A stretch of DNA of 64,000 nt from Gracilimonas sp. (GCF_014762685.1 NZ_JABURM010000006.1:1-64000), one strand, 5' to 3'. Numbered from the stretch's first letter, positions 38,182-47,662 are shown. Made by a program: numbers and translations. The notes: generated from the sequence alone by a model not told the origin.

Positions 38182-38805
38182 ATGATAAAATTATTATCGA
38201 CATTGGGGCTCATATTGAGCTTTGGAACAACTTCATTATTTGCACAACAAACGGAGAATAATTTGGAAAAAGCAACTTTTGGTGCCGGGTGTTTCTGGTG
38301 TGTAGAAGCTATCTACGAAATTGTGGAAGGCGTTGAACATGTTGAAGCCGGCTATTCCGGCGGACATGTGGACAACCCCTCCTACAAAGCAGTCACTACA
38401 GGGCAAACCGGCCATGCCGAAGTGGCTCGTATCCATTTTGACCCTGAAGTAATCTCGTACGAGGAACTTCTGGAAGTATTATGGCACACGCATAACCCCA
38501 CCACCTTAAATCGGCAGGGAAATGATGTTGGCCCTCAATACCGCTCTGTGATCTTCTATCATAATGAGGAGCAAAAAGAAATTGCAGAACGGTCGCTCAA
38601 AAAAATCGATGAATCTGACCTTTGGGATGATCCCATCGTGACGAAAATCGAGCCACTTGAGAACTATTATGTGGCCGAGAATTATCACCAGAATTATTTT
38701 GAGAATAACCCCAATGCCGGTTATTGCTCCGTAGTGATTGCTCCCAAGATTGCTAAGTTTAAGAAGGAGTTTAGCCACTTGTTGACAGAGAACCCCAAAT
38801 TTTAG
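38182..38805 (+). CDS. msrA: Peptide methionine sulfoxide reductase A, exported
   Basis: Reduces methionine-S-sulfoxide in proteins. 207 aa with a signal peptide (MIKLLSTLGLILSFGTTSLFA, then QQ), so it acts in the periplasm. The catalytic motif GCFWC is at 36-40 (Cys37). FGTHNPT-like HTHNPTTLNRQGNDVGPQYRSVI and the C-terminal YHQNYFENNPNAGYC with the resolving Cys are present. Single gene divergent from GH97. Confidence 0.93.
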   Translation: MIKLLSTLGLILSFGTTSLFAQQTENNLEKATFGAGCFWCVEAIYEIVEGVEHVEAGYSGGHVDNPSYKAVTTGQTGHAEVARIHFDPEVISYEELLEVLWHTHNPTTLNRQGNDVGPQYRSVIFYHNEEQKEIAERSLKKIDESDLWDDPIVTKIEPLENYYVAENYHQNYFENNPNAGYCSVVIAPKIAKFKKEFSHLLTENPKF

Positions 38806-38890
38806 AAAAACCGAAGAAGGATTGAGGGCTTTTTCATTTGCCTTACCCTCAGTACATTCATACAGATAAAATTATTGACAATATTCAGGC

Positions 38891-39991
38891 ATGAAAAAAT
38901 TAGCAGTCCTTTTATTCTCTGTTCTCCTAACTCAAATGCTGATCGCCCAAGAGGCTGATACTACGATGACCTTCGAGGAATATCAACCGGAATCAACGCT
39001 GGTGGTTCCGGGTGAGGAAATAACCTCTGCCAAATTCCCGTTTATAGACGTTCACAGTCACTTGTGGAGAATGGCTTCTATGAACCTCACAGAAACCACT
39101 GCTGAGATGGATGACCTCAACATGAAAGTGTTGGTGAATTTAAGCGGCCGCTCCGGCGAGACGCTCAAAGCCATGGTAGATGCTGCCCGGGAACAAGCTC
39201 CCGGTCGTTTTGTGGTCTTCGCTAACATTGATTTTGATGGAATTGATGAGTCGGGATGGACAGAACGAACCGTCGCACAGCTCCAGGAAGATTATGATAA
39301 CGGTGCCCGCGGGGTGAAGATATTCAAGAACCTTGGCCTCACTGTTTTGGACTCAGAAGGAAACCGGGTTCAAACGGATGATCCTCGCATCGACCCCGTT
39401 TGGGAAAAAGCCGGAGAATTGGGAATTCCCGTTCTCATTCACACCGGAGAACCGGCGGAATTCTGGGAACCGATTGATAATACAAATGAGCGCTGGCTGG
39501 AAATGAAGAACTTTCCCGATCGCCACCGTGGTGATTCAACCCGTTACCCAAGCTGGGATGTAGTGATGCAGGAACAATGGAATGTGTTTCGAAAACATCC
39601 TGAGACCACCTTCATTAATGCGCACTTTGGCTGGATGGCCAACGATCTTGCAAGGCTTGGCGAGCATCTCGATGAATTCCCGAATGTGTATACCGAAACT
39701 GCGGCTATTATCGCTGAACTTGGACGGCAACCGAGATTTGCCAAGGAATTTTTTATCAAATATCAGGACCGGCTTTTATTTGGGAAAGACACCTACCGGC
39801 CTAAAGAATATCACACCTATTTCAGAGTTTTGGAAAGTGATGACGAGTATTTTGACTATTTTCGCCGCCGCCATGCTTTTTGGAAAATGTATGGATTGGA
39901 TTTACCGGATGAAGTGTTAAAGAAAGTGTATTATAAAAATGCCCTTAAAATTATACCGGGCATTGACGAATCCCTGTTTTCAAATAACTAA
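38891..39991 (+). CDS. Amidohydrolase-family (Amidohydro_2) exported protein
   Basis: 366 aa with an N-terminal signal peptide (MKKLAVLLFSVLLTQMLIA). The barrel motifs FIDVHSHLW (metal His pair), GARGVKIFKN, PVLIHTGEP, FINAHFGW and LLFGKDTYRPK fit the amidohydrolase-2/ decarboxylase clan, in which a metal activates water or a carboxylate. Substrate unknown. Located between msrA and the DUF2911 gene, all on the plus strand with gaps of 25-85 nt, so a small operon of periplasmic proteins is possible. Confidence 0.8.
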   Translation: MKKLAVLLFSVLLTQMLIAQEADTTMTFEEYQPESTLVVPGEEITSAKFPFIDVHSHLWRMASMNLTETTAEMDDLNMKVLVNLSGRSGETLKAMVDAAREQAPGRFVVFANIDFDGIDESGWTERTVAQLQEDYDNGARGVKIFKNLGLTVLDSEGNRVQTDDPRIDPVWEKAGELGIPVLIHTGEPAEFWEPIDNTNERWLEMKNFPDRHRGDSTRYPSWDVVMQEQWNVFRKHPETTFINAHFGWMANDLARLGEHLDEFPNVYTETAAIIAELGRQPRFAKEFFIKYQDRLLFGKDTYRPKEYHTYFRVLESDDEYFDYFRRRHAFWKMYGLDLPDEVLKKVYYKNALKIIPGIDESLFSNN

Positions 39992-40015
39992 CCAATAATA
40001 ATAAACCAAGAAACC

Positions 40016-40570
40016 ATGAAGAAGTTAGTACAATTTACGTTTTTAATGGTCTTAGCTGTTTTCTTTGTAGCCGAGACAGCTTTCGCTCAAGAAAGAGGAA
40101 ATGACAGTGCACGCCCCAGCCCAAACGCTGCTGTTAGTCAAACAATTGGAACTACTGAAGTGACTGTAACTTATGGTCGCCCCGGTATTAAAGGCCGGAC
40201 CTATTTTGAGGAAGGATCTGATTTAGCTCCTTTAGGATCAATTTGGAGAACCGGCGCTAATGAATCTACCGCTATCACTTTCTCTGATGATGTTAAGGTA
40301 GGTGGCAAAGAAGTGGAAGCAGGCACCTACTCCCTATATACTGTTCCCGGAGAGGATGAATGGATCATTGTTTTAAATGACAAACTTTCCTGGGGAACAC
40401 AGTACGATATCACTCAAGATTATGTACGGGTAACCTCAGATGTAGTGGATAATGAAGCCCCATTAATGGAAAGATTCTCAATCTATTTCGATAATCTCTC
40501 CGATACAAGTGCGGATATGAATTTACACTGGGGAACAACAGTGGTAACCGTGCCCATTACCACCGAATAA
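40016..40570 (+). CDS. DUF2911 exported protein
   Basis: 184 aa secreted protein (MKKLVQFTFLMVLAVFFVAET, AFAQ cleavage region). The DUF2911 features are TVTYGRPGIKGRTYF, GSIWRTGANESTAITFSDDV, AGTYSLYTVPGEDEWIIVLN and a C-terminal beta strand. DUF2911 proteins are common in Bacteroidota and have no established function; the fold suggests a beta-sandwich. It starts 25 nt after the amidohydrolase gene and is followed by a strong terminator. Confidence 0.82.
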   Translation: MKKLVQFTFLMVLAVFFVAETAFAQERGNDSARPSPNAAVSQTIGTTEVTVTYGRPGIKGRTYFEEGSDLAPLGSIWRTGANESTAITFSDDVKVGGKEVEAGTYSLYTVPGEDEWIIVLNDKLSWGTQYDITQDYVRVTSDVVDNEAPLMERFSIYFDNLSDTSADMNLHWGTTVVTVPITTE

Positions 40571-40597
40571 CTTCTTTAAATATCTCTGTAAAACAAC

Positions 40598-40629
40598 AAA
40601 GCCCTTCATTCTGTCCGAAGGGCTTTTTT
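40598..40629 (+). terminator. Intrinsic terminator after DUF2911 gene
   Basis: AAAGCCCTTC and GAAGGGCTTT form a 10-bp stem with a 9-nt loop, followed by T-rich sequence. Begins 28 nt after the stop codon. Confidence 0.85.
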
Positions 40630-40655
40630 ATGATCATATTTTAGAAATAAAAAAA

Positions 40656-40755
40656 TGGGCAAGCGACCTATATCACACCGCTACAACCTAATTACCGCTG
40701 CTGCGTTCCCGCCCTGACGGAGTTCAAAGGGAGCTGGCTGTATAGGACTTGCCCA
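40656..40755 (-). ncRNA. ffs: Small signal recognition particle RNA (4.5S type)
   Basis: 100-nt RNA on the minus strand. Its ends pair (TGGGCAAG and CTTGCCCA, then TCCTATA and TATAGG) into the long SRP helix, and the apical part contains GTCAGG-GCG-GGAA-CG-CAGCAGC, the SRP domain IV motif that binds Ffh. The promoter and the start of the RNA are spaced as expected. It replaces no protein frame, and nothing else explains the strong self-complementarity. The exact ends could shift by a few nt. Confidence 0.9.
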
Positions 40756-40760
40756 AGGCT

Positions 40761-40792
40761 TAAAGATAAGGCTTATCACCCTCCACTATCAA
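40761..40792 (-). promoter_or_regulatory. Promoter of the SRP RNA
   Basis: On the minus strand a TTG (40792-40790), 21 nt, then TATCTTTA (40768-40761). The RNA 5' end at 40755 is 6 nt downstream, the correct distance for transcription start. Confidence 0.65.
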
Positions 40793-40894
40793 GGATTATT
40801 TAAATGATTTCTGCATACCGGGCTATTTTATTTTCGGTTTTAAAATTTATTACGGAATCTGCAATTCAAGTATAAAGTGAAATCACATTATTGT

Positions 40895-40902
40895 TATCTT
40901 TG
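40895..40902 (+). promoter_or_regulatory. -7 element of the UPF0316 gene
   Basis: TATCTTTG, 23 nt before the ATG at 40925. No clear -33 TTG. Confidence 0.4.
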
Positions 40903-40924
40903 ATACTCAAAAATAAAATGAGCC

Positions 40925-41500
40925 ATGCCTGAATTTTCTGAAGTACTTCTGCCCTTAGTTATCTTTTTCGCCCGTATTGCTGATGTTTCGTTGGGAACAT
41001 TGCGAATTACCATGGTTTCCCGCGGATATAAATGGGAGTCTGCCCTGCTTGGATTTTTCGAAGTGTTGATCTGGGTCATTGTGGTCGCACAGCTGCTTAC
41101 CAATCTTGATCACTGGGTAAATTATATTGCCTACGCAGCCGGATTTTCAGCCGGTACTTTTATCGGACTTTATATAGAAGACATCATGAAAGTCGGGACT
41201 GTTTTGGTTCGGATCATCACCCTGCACAAATCTGAAGAACTGATAGAGGCCCTTAAAGAATCCGGAGTTGCCGTCACCAGTATAGATGCGAAAGGTGGTT
41301 TTAACGACGTGAAAGTAATTTTTACCGTCATGAAAAGACGAAAGCTGAATAAGGTATTTGAAATTGTGAAAGAGATAGACCCGGAAGCTTTCTTTTCAAC
41401 CGAAGATGTTAAATACTCAAATAAACACCACGATCATCTTTCTCCTGCTGAAAACCGAAGCCCGGTAGACCGGTTACTAAGAATTAGGAAGGGGTTATGA
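40925..41500 (+). CDS. UPF0316 / DUF2179 membrane protein
   Basis: 191 aa with three predicted membrane helices in the first 85 residues (LPLVIFFARIADVSLGTLRI, LLGFFEVLIWVIVVAQLL, YAAGFSAGTFIGLYIEDIM) and a C-terminal cytoplasmic DUF2179-like domain (VAVTSIDAKGGFNDVKVIF, RRKLNKVFEIVKEIDPEAFF). UPF0316 members occur across bacteria; a ligand-sensing role of the soluble domain is only a guess. Single gene. Confidence 0.85.
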   Translation: MPEFSEVLLPLVIFFARIADVSLGTLRITMVSRGYKWESALLGFFEVLIWVIVVAQLLTNLDHWVNYIAYAAGFSAGTFIGLYIEDIMKVGTVLVRIITLHKSEELIEALKESGVAVTSIDAKGGFNDVKVIFTVMKRRKLNKVFEIVKEIDPEAFFSTEDVKYSNKHHDHLSPAENRSPVDRLLRIRKGL

Positions 41501-41566
41501 GCGGTAGAAATATGAACGAAGTTTAGCCCACAAAGCGGATCTGTAGAGCTTCATAAAACCTTGATT

Positions 41567-41986
41567 TTATTCTCCCGTTAACGTAACCACAAGCTTCCTT
41601 GAACCACCATGATTCCGGTGTTCACACAAATAAACCCCTTGCCAGGTTCCTAGATTGAAGCGGCCATTAGTAATTGGAATAGAAACTGATGAACCAAGCA
41701 GCGAACTTTTGATGTGAGAAGTCATATCATCGGTTCCCTCTAGAGTGTGTTCATAGAGCGATGTATCTTCCGGAACAGCCCGATTGAAATGAGATTCAAA
41801 ATCCCGGCGTACCGACGGGTCAGCATTTTCGTTAATAGTCAATCCCGCACTGGTATGTTGAATAAAGATATGAGCCAGCCCGGTTTCAATATTTTTAATC
41901 TCAGGAATTTCCCGAAGAATCTCATCAGTGATAATATGATAACCGCGGGATTTGGGCGAAAGCTTAATTTCTTTTTGAATCCACAT
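41567..41986 (-). CDS. YjbQ-family protein (secondary thiamine-phosphate synthase family)
   Basis: 139 aa UPF0047/YjbQ protein: RGYHIITDEI, IFIQHTSAGLTINENADPSVRRDFE near 65-90, and LGTWQGVYLCEHRNHGGSR at the C-terminus, with the conserved His/Asp/Glu set. Some members have weak thiamine phosphate synthase activity; the true function is unsettled. It lies downstream of ispH on the minus strand with a 60-nt gap. Confidence 0.87.
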   Translation of the reverse strand: MWIQKEIKLSPKSRGYHIITDEILREIPEIKNIETGLAHIFIQHTSAGLTINENADPSVRRDFESHFNRAVPEDTSLYEHTLEGTDDMTSHIKSSLLGSSVSIPITNGRFNLGTWQGVYLCEHRNHGGSRKLVVTLTGE

Positions 41987-42046
41987 TTCGTCGTTATTGA
42001 TTATTCGTTGATTCGTTAAGGATGCTCCGATAACGGTTTCAAAAGA

Positions 42047-43297
42047 TCAAGCTTCTTCCGCTTCCAGCTTTTCCTCGAACGGAGAGATAACTTCATCCAC
42101 TTCCCTGGTTCCCTCAAAATATTCCAACACCTGAAGCAACACCTCGTCTACCAAAATATCGGGACAGGAAGCCCCGGAGGTAAGAGCAATTTTTAGAGGG
42201 GTATCGGATTTCGGTAACCAGCTTTTAGTTTCTTTCATCTCCTTATCCCATTGATTGAAATGCAGAATGGTTGATTCCGATAATTCTCCCGCATCCCGGA
42301 CATGGTAGGTTGGGAATTTGTGCTCCAGGATTTCAACCAGGTGCATGGTGTTTGAGGAGTTATATCCTCCCACCACTAAGGCTAAATCCGCATCTGTTTC
42401 AGCTAAAGCGAGCGTAGCTGATTGATTCTCGTTAGTGGCATAGCAAAGTGTATCAGAAGTATCTGCGAAATGATCCAAAATATTTGCTTCTCCATAACGC
42501 TTGATAGCCGCTTCGCGAAGAATTTCCATCACTTCCTGAGTTTCCGTTGCCAGCATGGTAGTTTGATTGATCACCCCAAACCGCTCCATGTCTTCCAGCG
42601 GATTGAATTCGGGTGTTGACTTATGTCCAAAATACTTTTCAAAATCAGAAAGCGGGCGTTCTTCTGTTAAAATATCAGCTAAAATCCGTGCCTCTTCAGG
42701 ATTCAGTACCACAACTACTTCTGAATGATCTGCACTGTGTGAAAATGTAGCTCGGGTTTCTTCGTGTTGATGCTTCCCATGCACCACCAAACTATAATCT
42801 TTTTTACCGAGCTGCTTCCCTCTCTTCCATACCTTCTCTACAAACGGACACGTGGTATTGTACTGATACGGATCAATTCCGACCTCTTTCAGCTGTTCCT
42901 GGATTTCAAGGGTAGTTCCAAAGGCCGGAACAATTACAATGTCATCTGAGCTCAGAGTTGAAATAGGAATTCGTTCACTGCCATCGGTATCGAATAAAAA
43001 CTTCACTCCTTTTTTGAGCAAATCTTCATTTACGGTGGGATTGTGAATCATCTCACTGAGGAGATAAATATTCTTGTCCGGATTTTCTTCAACCGTCCGG
43101 TAGGCAATATCGATCGCATTCTCTACTCCATAACAAAACCCAAAAAAGCGGGGTATGTAGAATTTTACCGGACCAAAATCGAGCAGTGTTGGCTCGAGAT
43201 CTTTTTTCATTGGATCAATGATCTTCGTCGCCTCTTTCACCTTCCGGATAATAGGCGACTGATACATCTCGGGGATATCGAATTTCTTACGTGCCAA
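42047..43297 (-). CDS. ispH: 4-hydroxy-3-methylbut-2-enyl diphosphate reductase (long form)
   Basis: Last enzyme of the MEP isoprenoid pathway, a [4Fe-4S] reductase. 416 aa from a TTG; an ATG ten codons in is an alternative. It is longer than the roughly 315 aa proteobacterial enzyme because of N-terminal and internal additions. Cluster ligands are Cys55 in FGFCYGVENAI, the Cys in NTTCPFVEKVW near 148 and the one in SGASCPDILVDEV near 384. EEXN-type catalytic glutamate and HGKHQHEE histidines are visible. Between pepP and yjbQ on the minus strand. Confidence 0.93.
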   Translation of the reverse strand: MARKKFDIPEMYQSPIIRKVKEATKIIDPMKKDLEPTLLDFGPVKFYIPRFFGFCYGVENAIDIAYRTVEENPDKNIYLLSEMIHNPTVNEDLLKKGVKFLFDTDGSERIPISTLSSDDIVIVPAFGTTLEIQEQLKEVGIDPYQYNTTCPFVEKVWKRGKQLGKKDYSLVVHGKHQHEETRATFSHSADHSEVVVVLNPEEARILADILTEERPLSDFEKYFGHKSTPEFNPLEDMERFGVINQTTMLATETQEVMEILREAAIKRYGEANILDHFADTSDTLCYATNENQSATLALAETDADLALVVGGYNSSNTMHLVEILEHKFPTYHVRDAGELSESTILHFNQWDKEMKETKSWLPKSDTPLKIALTSGASCPDILVDEVLLQVLEYFEGTREVDEVISPFEEKLEAEEA

Positions 43298-43419
43298 TGT
43301 TCGTTATTTGTTTATTTCGTTATTCGTTGAATCGTTAATCCTTTAATCGATTTCGGGTTCTTTCAAGCAATTACTCTTGGATTTATTTAAGTAACCAATA
43401 TATCCATTAACAAGTTTGA

Positions 43420-44757
43420 TCATCCCTTGATCAATTTTTCGATCTCCGTCCGTCCCTTGGGAACATCCGTCAGGTTCTCATACCCATCTTCGGTAACAAC
43501 AATATTATCCTCAATTCTAATTCCGCCGAAGTCAAACATCTTGGTGAGCTTATCCACATTCAAAAGCTTGGATTTATTCTCATCTTCAATAGCCGGAATC
43601 AAAAGTGCGGGAACAAAATACACACCGGGCTCTATGGTAACCACCATCCCGGGTTGAAGGTCGCGACGTACGCGCAGGAATTTAATGCCCGGACGGTCAA
43701 TACGTTCAACACCTTTGGGATAGCCCCCTACATCGTGTGTATCCAAGCCAAGAAAATGGCCCAATCCATGAGGGAAAAACAGAGCGAAAATGTCATTTTC
43801 CATCAGCTCATCTACCGAGCCTTTAACTAGATTAATTTCTTTCAGTCCCTCCATGATGATTCGGGCAGCATGCAGGTGAAGGTCCTCCATTTTTACACCG
43901 GGTTCTACTTTCTCGATAGAAGTATTGAGTGCATTCAATACCGCATCATATACTCCGGCCTGGATATCTGTAAATTTCCCATTAGCCGGATAAGTTCGGG
44001 TAATATCGGATGCATACCCCTTATATTCGTGCCCGGCATCTAAAAGAAACAGGTCACCCTCCTTAATTTTGCTGGTATTTTCAACATAGTGAAGGATTGC
44101 ACTGTTTTTTCCGCCGGCAAAAATTCCGTTATAGGCATCTTGTTGCAGTCCATGTTCATACTGAATCTTGGTGAATAATGCCTTCAATTCATACTCATAC
44201 ATTCCCGGCTTAATCGCTTTCATTACTTCGGTATGTGCCAGGTTATTCACTTTGGCAGCCTTTCGCATGTATTCGAGTTCTTCATCAGTTTTAAGCACGC
44301 GGCAGTAGGTAAGAGCATCACTCAACGTTTCAATATCAGCCTCAAAGCCACGATCCAGATCTTCAATAAGCTCGGCATCTACATCATTGAGGCAATACAC
44401 CTTATTCGGCTTGATCTCATTCATTACCGTAAGAATCTCGTTGGTATAGTGAAGGTGATCAGGCTGATATTGTTTCTGCCATGCTTCCTGAGATTTCACA
44501 TATCCGTGCCAAACTGCAAACTGTGCATCTCTCTTGGGAACGAACAGGTGATATTCCTCCGTCTTCAGGTCCAGGATTAATGCACATTCAGGTTCGTTTA
44601 CACCGGTCAAATACCAAAAATTTGACTCCTGCCGGAATGGATATTCATAATCCGTTTCATCCCGATACAGGATCTCAGAACCTTGGATAAAAACGGCGCC
44701 TTGTTGTCCGTCATCAAATAATGAGAATAGCTTTTCGCGGTGTTTTTGGTGCATCAT
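43420..44757 (-). CDS. pepP: Xaa-Pro aminopeptidase (M24B)
   Basis: Dinuclear-metal peptidase that removes N-terminal residues before proline. 445 aa with an N-terminal creatinase-like domain (FRQESNFWYLTGVNEPECAL) and the pita-bread domain. Metal ligands: DAGHEYKGYASDITRTYP (two Asp), HGLGHFLGLDTHDVGG (His), EPGVYF and IRIEDNIVV (Glu residues). No signal peptide, so cytoplasmic. On the same strand as ispH, 120 nt upstream of it. Confidence 0.92.
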   Translation of the reverse strand: MMHQKHREKLFSLFDDGQQGAVFIQGSEILYRDETDYEYPFRQESNFWYLTGVNEPECALILDLKTEEYHLFVPKRDAQFAVWHGYVKSQEAWQKQYQPDHLHYTNEILTVMNEIKPNKVYCLNDVDAELIEDLDRGFEADIETLSDALTYCRVLKTDEELEYMRKAAKVNNLAHTEVMKAIKPGMYEYELKALFTKIQYEHGLQQDAYNGIFAGGKNSAILHYVENTSKIKEGDLFLLDAGHEYKGYASDITRTYPANGKFTDIQAGVYDAVLNALNTSIEKVEPGVKMEDLHLHAARIIMEGLKEINLVKGSVDELMENDIFALFFPHGLGHFLGLDTHDVGGYPKGVERIDRPGIKFLRVRRDLQPGMVVTIEPGVYFVPALLIPAIEDENKSKLLNVDKLTKMFDFGGIRIEDNIVVTEDGYENLTDVPKGRTEIEKLIKG

Positions 44758-44839
44758 CGGAACAAATAATAAAAAGGTTAAGAATGATTTTTACGCCCTG
44801 AAGGATACTGAAATACCGAATGAATATCGACCTGACGGT

Positions 44840-45754
44840 TCAGGAATGTTTAAGGAGAAGCTTATAAAAATCCGAAGCCAGGTCCGTAATTTTTTTAGTG
44901 AAATTAAACCCTGTTTTCCTGGAAAGATCCACTTCAAAAGTTCCTGTACCTGAATGAATTTCCGTATTTACTTTCTCACCCTCAGCAATCAAATCGATAG
45001 AGGAACTGAAGAACGCCGTATTCGCACCATTTTGATTCAGCACTGTATTCAGCCGGGTTCCTCCAAAAGGATTTGCCGAGCTGCTTACAGCTACTTTTAC
45101 GTTTTCCTGCAATCCAAAAATCCGATAATAATGTCCCAATGCAAATTCAGGAGAGTAATCATCGAATTTTAAAAACTTAATGGGCTGATGCGAATTCCCA
45201 AATAGCTCCTTACAAGAGTTCGTTGCAAAAGCTCTGGCTTCCGGGGGCAATTTCTCACCGATAAACCCTCTCTCTCCCCAATAGCGAAAATTATTTTCAA
45301 CCTTATTTTTAATCTGAAAAGGAGCCGGTACTTCTTGCAGATGCTTTACCTCCCCCTTCTTAGTTTCAAACCAAAAATCTAAAACTCCGTTACTTACCAA
45401 TACATACGGAGCTCCCACTTTTTGATTATACCGTGCTACCTGAATTGCCGCCTTTTCATCCAGCTTCACTTCGGGTGCCTTACACTCAACCAGCAACAGC
45501 GGCTTGAAATCATTGTCGTAACAAATAATATCGGTACGGGAGGAGGATTTATCACCTTCCAGTTTAACCGGGCTCTCAAAAGAAATACGATGTGCAGAAA
45601 AACCGGCTTCTAAAACCAGGTAGTCGATGAGCGCAAGCCGCACTCTCTCCTCAGGAAGATTAACAAACGTCTTCTTGAGAATAGGATTCCACAAACGTTT
45701 TTGTCCGTCCCGAAATCGAAATTGAGGGAAATGTGAAAGGGCTTTGCTGAGCAA
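44840..45754 (-). CDS. HsdR-N-like PD-(D/E)XK nuclease-fold protein, stand-alone
   Basis: 304 aa from a TTG start, without signal peptide. The N-terminal half resembles the nuclease domain of type I restriction subunit R: SSRTDIICYD (Asp75) and LLLVECKAPE (Glu90, Lys92) make a PD-(D/E)XK site, followed by KAAIQVARYNQKVGAPYVLV. No helicase, specificity or methylase gene is nearby, so this is not a complete restriction system. Such orphan proteins are common in Bacteroidota; a role in DNA processing is only suggested. 90 nt after yidC on the same strand. Confidence 0.78.
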   Translation of the reverse strand: MLSKALSHFPQFRFRDGQKRLWNPILKKTFVNLPEERVRLALIDYLVLEAGFSAHRISFESPVKLEGDKSSSRTDIICYDNDFKPLLLVECKAPEVKLDEKAAIQVARYNQKVGAPYVLVSNGVLDFWFETKKGEVKHLQEVPAPFQIKNKVENNFRYWGERGFIGEKLPPEARAFATNSCKELFGNSHQPIKFLKFDDYSPEFALGHYYRIFGLQENVKVAVSSSANPFGGTRLNTVLNQNGANTAFFSSSIDLIAEGEKVNTEIHSGTGTFEVDLSRKTGFNFTKKITDLASDFYKLLLKHS

Positions 45755-45844
45755 GGAATATTTATTTAGTTGAAAAGTGGATAAGGTAATAAAGTAGCAT
45801 TCTATTTTAAACCCTAATTACCTTCTCCCCTTAATCCCTAAAAC

Positions 45845-47650
45845 CTAAACTTTAGCAACTTCTTTTCCTTCTTTATCCCCATGCAAACTGCGCTTGATGA
45901 AGAACTGCTGGATAATAGACAGCACATTAAAGATGAGGTAATACAAACTCAATCCGGCAGCAAAGTTGTTAAATATGAACAACAACATAACAGGGAAAAT
46001 GTATTGCAGCATTTTCATCTGACCGGCCATAGGACTGCTCCCGCCACCGCCGCTCATTCCCCCGGTTAGTTTACTTTGAACCATCATAGCGGCCGTCATC
46101 AATAATACAAATCCGGCGATTTGGTCGCCCAAAAATGGGATACTGAATGGCAGACTTAAAATGTAATCCGGGGCAGAAAGATCCATCGCCCACAAGAATT
46201 CCTCTTGACGTATCAAAATAGAGTTTTGGAAATAACGCCAAAGTGTAATCAAAATCGGGAATTGCAGTAAGTTCGGCAAACAGCCGCCAAGGGGATTCAC
46301 CTTGTTTTTACGATACAAATCCATCGTAGCTTTTTGCTGCTTCTGCGGATTGTCTTTATATTTTTCCTGAATTTCCTTCATTTGTGGCTGAAGCTCACCC
46401 ATTGCAGCCATGCTCTTGTAACTTTTGTAAGTAAGCGGCGAGAGCACCAGTTTTACCAAGGAAGCAAATACAATAATTATAATTCCAAAATTAGAGGTAA
46501 ATCCTGAAAGAAATTCAAAAAACGGAATAACCATCCATCTAACAAAAGGATCTGAAAACCATCGCAACCAACTCCAGCCCACATCTACCATGTCATAGGC
46601 ATGGTCATCAACCTGAGTAATTTCACGATACTTCATCGGCCCTACATACAAACGGAACGAAGTCGATCCGGCATCATCAAGATCTGTACGAATAGAAGCT
46701 GTATATCTGTGTTCTGTATTTGGATTATCCGAGGCTCCCGTCACCTCACCGGTCAACAATGCCGCATCAGTGGGAGACAGCGGCTTAATTAACTGCGTGA
46801 AAAATTTCGTTTTTGTAGCCGCCCAGTCAATATTTCCATTAATGGTAAGTTCATCACGTCCGGCTTCATCCAGCTTAAACTTCTCAAGTTCTCCACCGGC
46901 ATAAACATAAGCTGCTGTTTCAAGTGCATCCTGGGTTGGGTCTTTTTCCGTGAAATTAAGGGGAGCCGTCCATCCGAAATCTATGGTTCCTCCAACTACA
47001 TAATCCCGAAGTCCTTTGAATTGAACATCCGCATCAATTTCATAATTGTCGCCATTCAGTAAGTAAGTAATGATTACTTCCCGTCCATCCTCAAGCTCCA
47101 GCTCATAGCGTATCTCCCGCTGTTCTCCGGAAGCAATGCGCATTGAAGAACCTGATGTAACCTGGCGAAACAGAATATTCTGTGTTTCTACGTTATAATT
47201 ATCTGTAGAAAGAAACCCGATATTGTAAGCTGAACGAGTGGTATCATTAATGAGCTGAACCGGCCGGGCATCCCAGGTGTCATATTCATTCAACAGAAAA
47301 GAATTTGGACCTGCTCCCCGATTGGTAAAGGTAACGGTATAGAGCGGGGTGGTTACCTCAATTTCAGTCTGCTCAGTAATCTGGCTGTTCGCAAATAAAC
47401 CTCTTACCTCAGGAATCTCATCTACGTCTTCACTTATAGTCGGCTCTCTTCGTTCCTGCTCTTCAGACTCATCACCCAGCTCATCTAAGGAATCCTGCTG
47501 ATTATTTTGTTCTATCTGCGCAAGGCTGTCCTGAATAGCCCTTTCCTGACGCTGTTGTGCTAATTCTTCTTCCGAAGGCATGGTAAAGTAAAACCATCCC
47601 AGCATTAGGAAAAATATTAAAACAAATCCGGTAGCTGTATTCTTATCCAA
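45845..47650 (-). CDS. yidC: Membrane protein insertase YidC
   Basis: Inserts and folds inner-membrane proteins, alone or with SecYEG. 601 aa from a TTG start (MDKNTATGFVLIFFLMLGWFYF). First membrane helix at 5-22, a charged linker, a large periplasmic beta domain (about 70-370) and the conserved 60KD_IMP part with FGIIIIVFASLVKLVLSPL and PLGGCLPNLLQFPILITLWR. Length and form are those of Bacteroidota YidC. Follows rnpA by 12 nt, typical of the rpmH-rnpA-yidC order. Confidence 0.95.
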   Translation of the reverse strand: MDKNTATGFVLIFFLMLGWFYFTMPSEEELAQQRQERAIQDSLAQIEQNNQQDSLDELGDESEEQERREPTISEDVDEIPEVRGLFANSQITEQTEIEVTTPLYTVTFTNRGAGPNSFLLNEYDTWDARPVQLINDTTRSAYNIGFLSTDNYNVETQNILFRQVTSGSSMRIASGEQREIRYELELEDGREVIITYLLNGDNYEIDADVQFKGLRDYVVGGTIDFGWTAPLNFTEKDPTQDALETAAYVYAGGELEKFKLDEAGRDELTINGNIDWAATKTKFFTQLIKPLSPTDAALLTGEVTGASDNPNTEHRYTASIRTDLDDAGSTSFRLYVGPMKYREITQVDDHAYDMVDVGWSWLRWFSDPFVRWMVIPFFEFLSGFTSNFGIIIIVFASLVKLVLSPLTYKSYKSMAAMGELQPQMKEIQEKYKDNPQKQQKATMDLYRKNKVNPLGGCLPNLLQFPILITLWRYFQNSILIRQEEFLWAMDLSAPDYILSLPFSIPFLGDQIAGFVLLMTAAMMVQSKLTGGMSGGGGSSPMAGQMKMLQYIFPVMLLFIFNNFAAGLSLYYLIFNVLSIIQQFFIKRSLHGDKEGKEVAKV

Positions 47651-47662
47651 AAGTAGTGCGTT

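Noticed and set aside
44840-45754. Part of a type I restriction-modification system
   Set aside because: No hsdM, hsdS or helicase part is present within the window.
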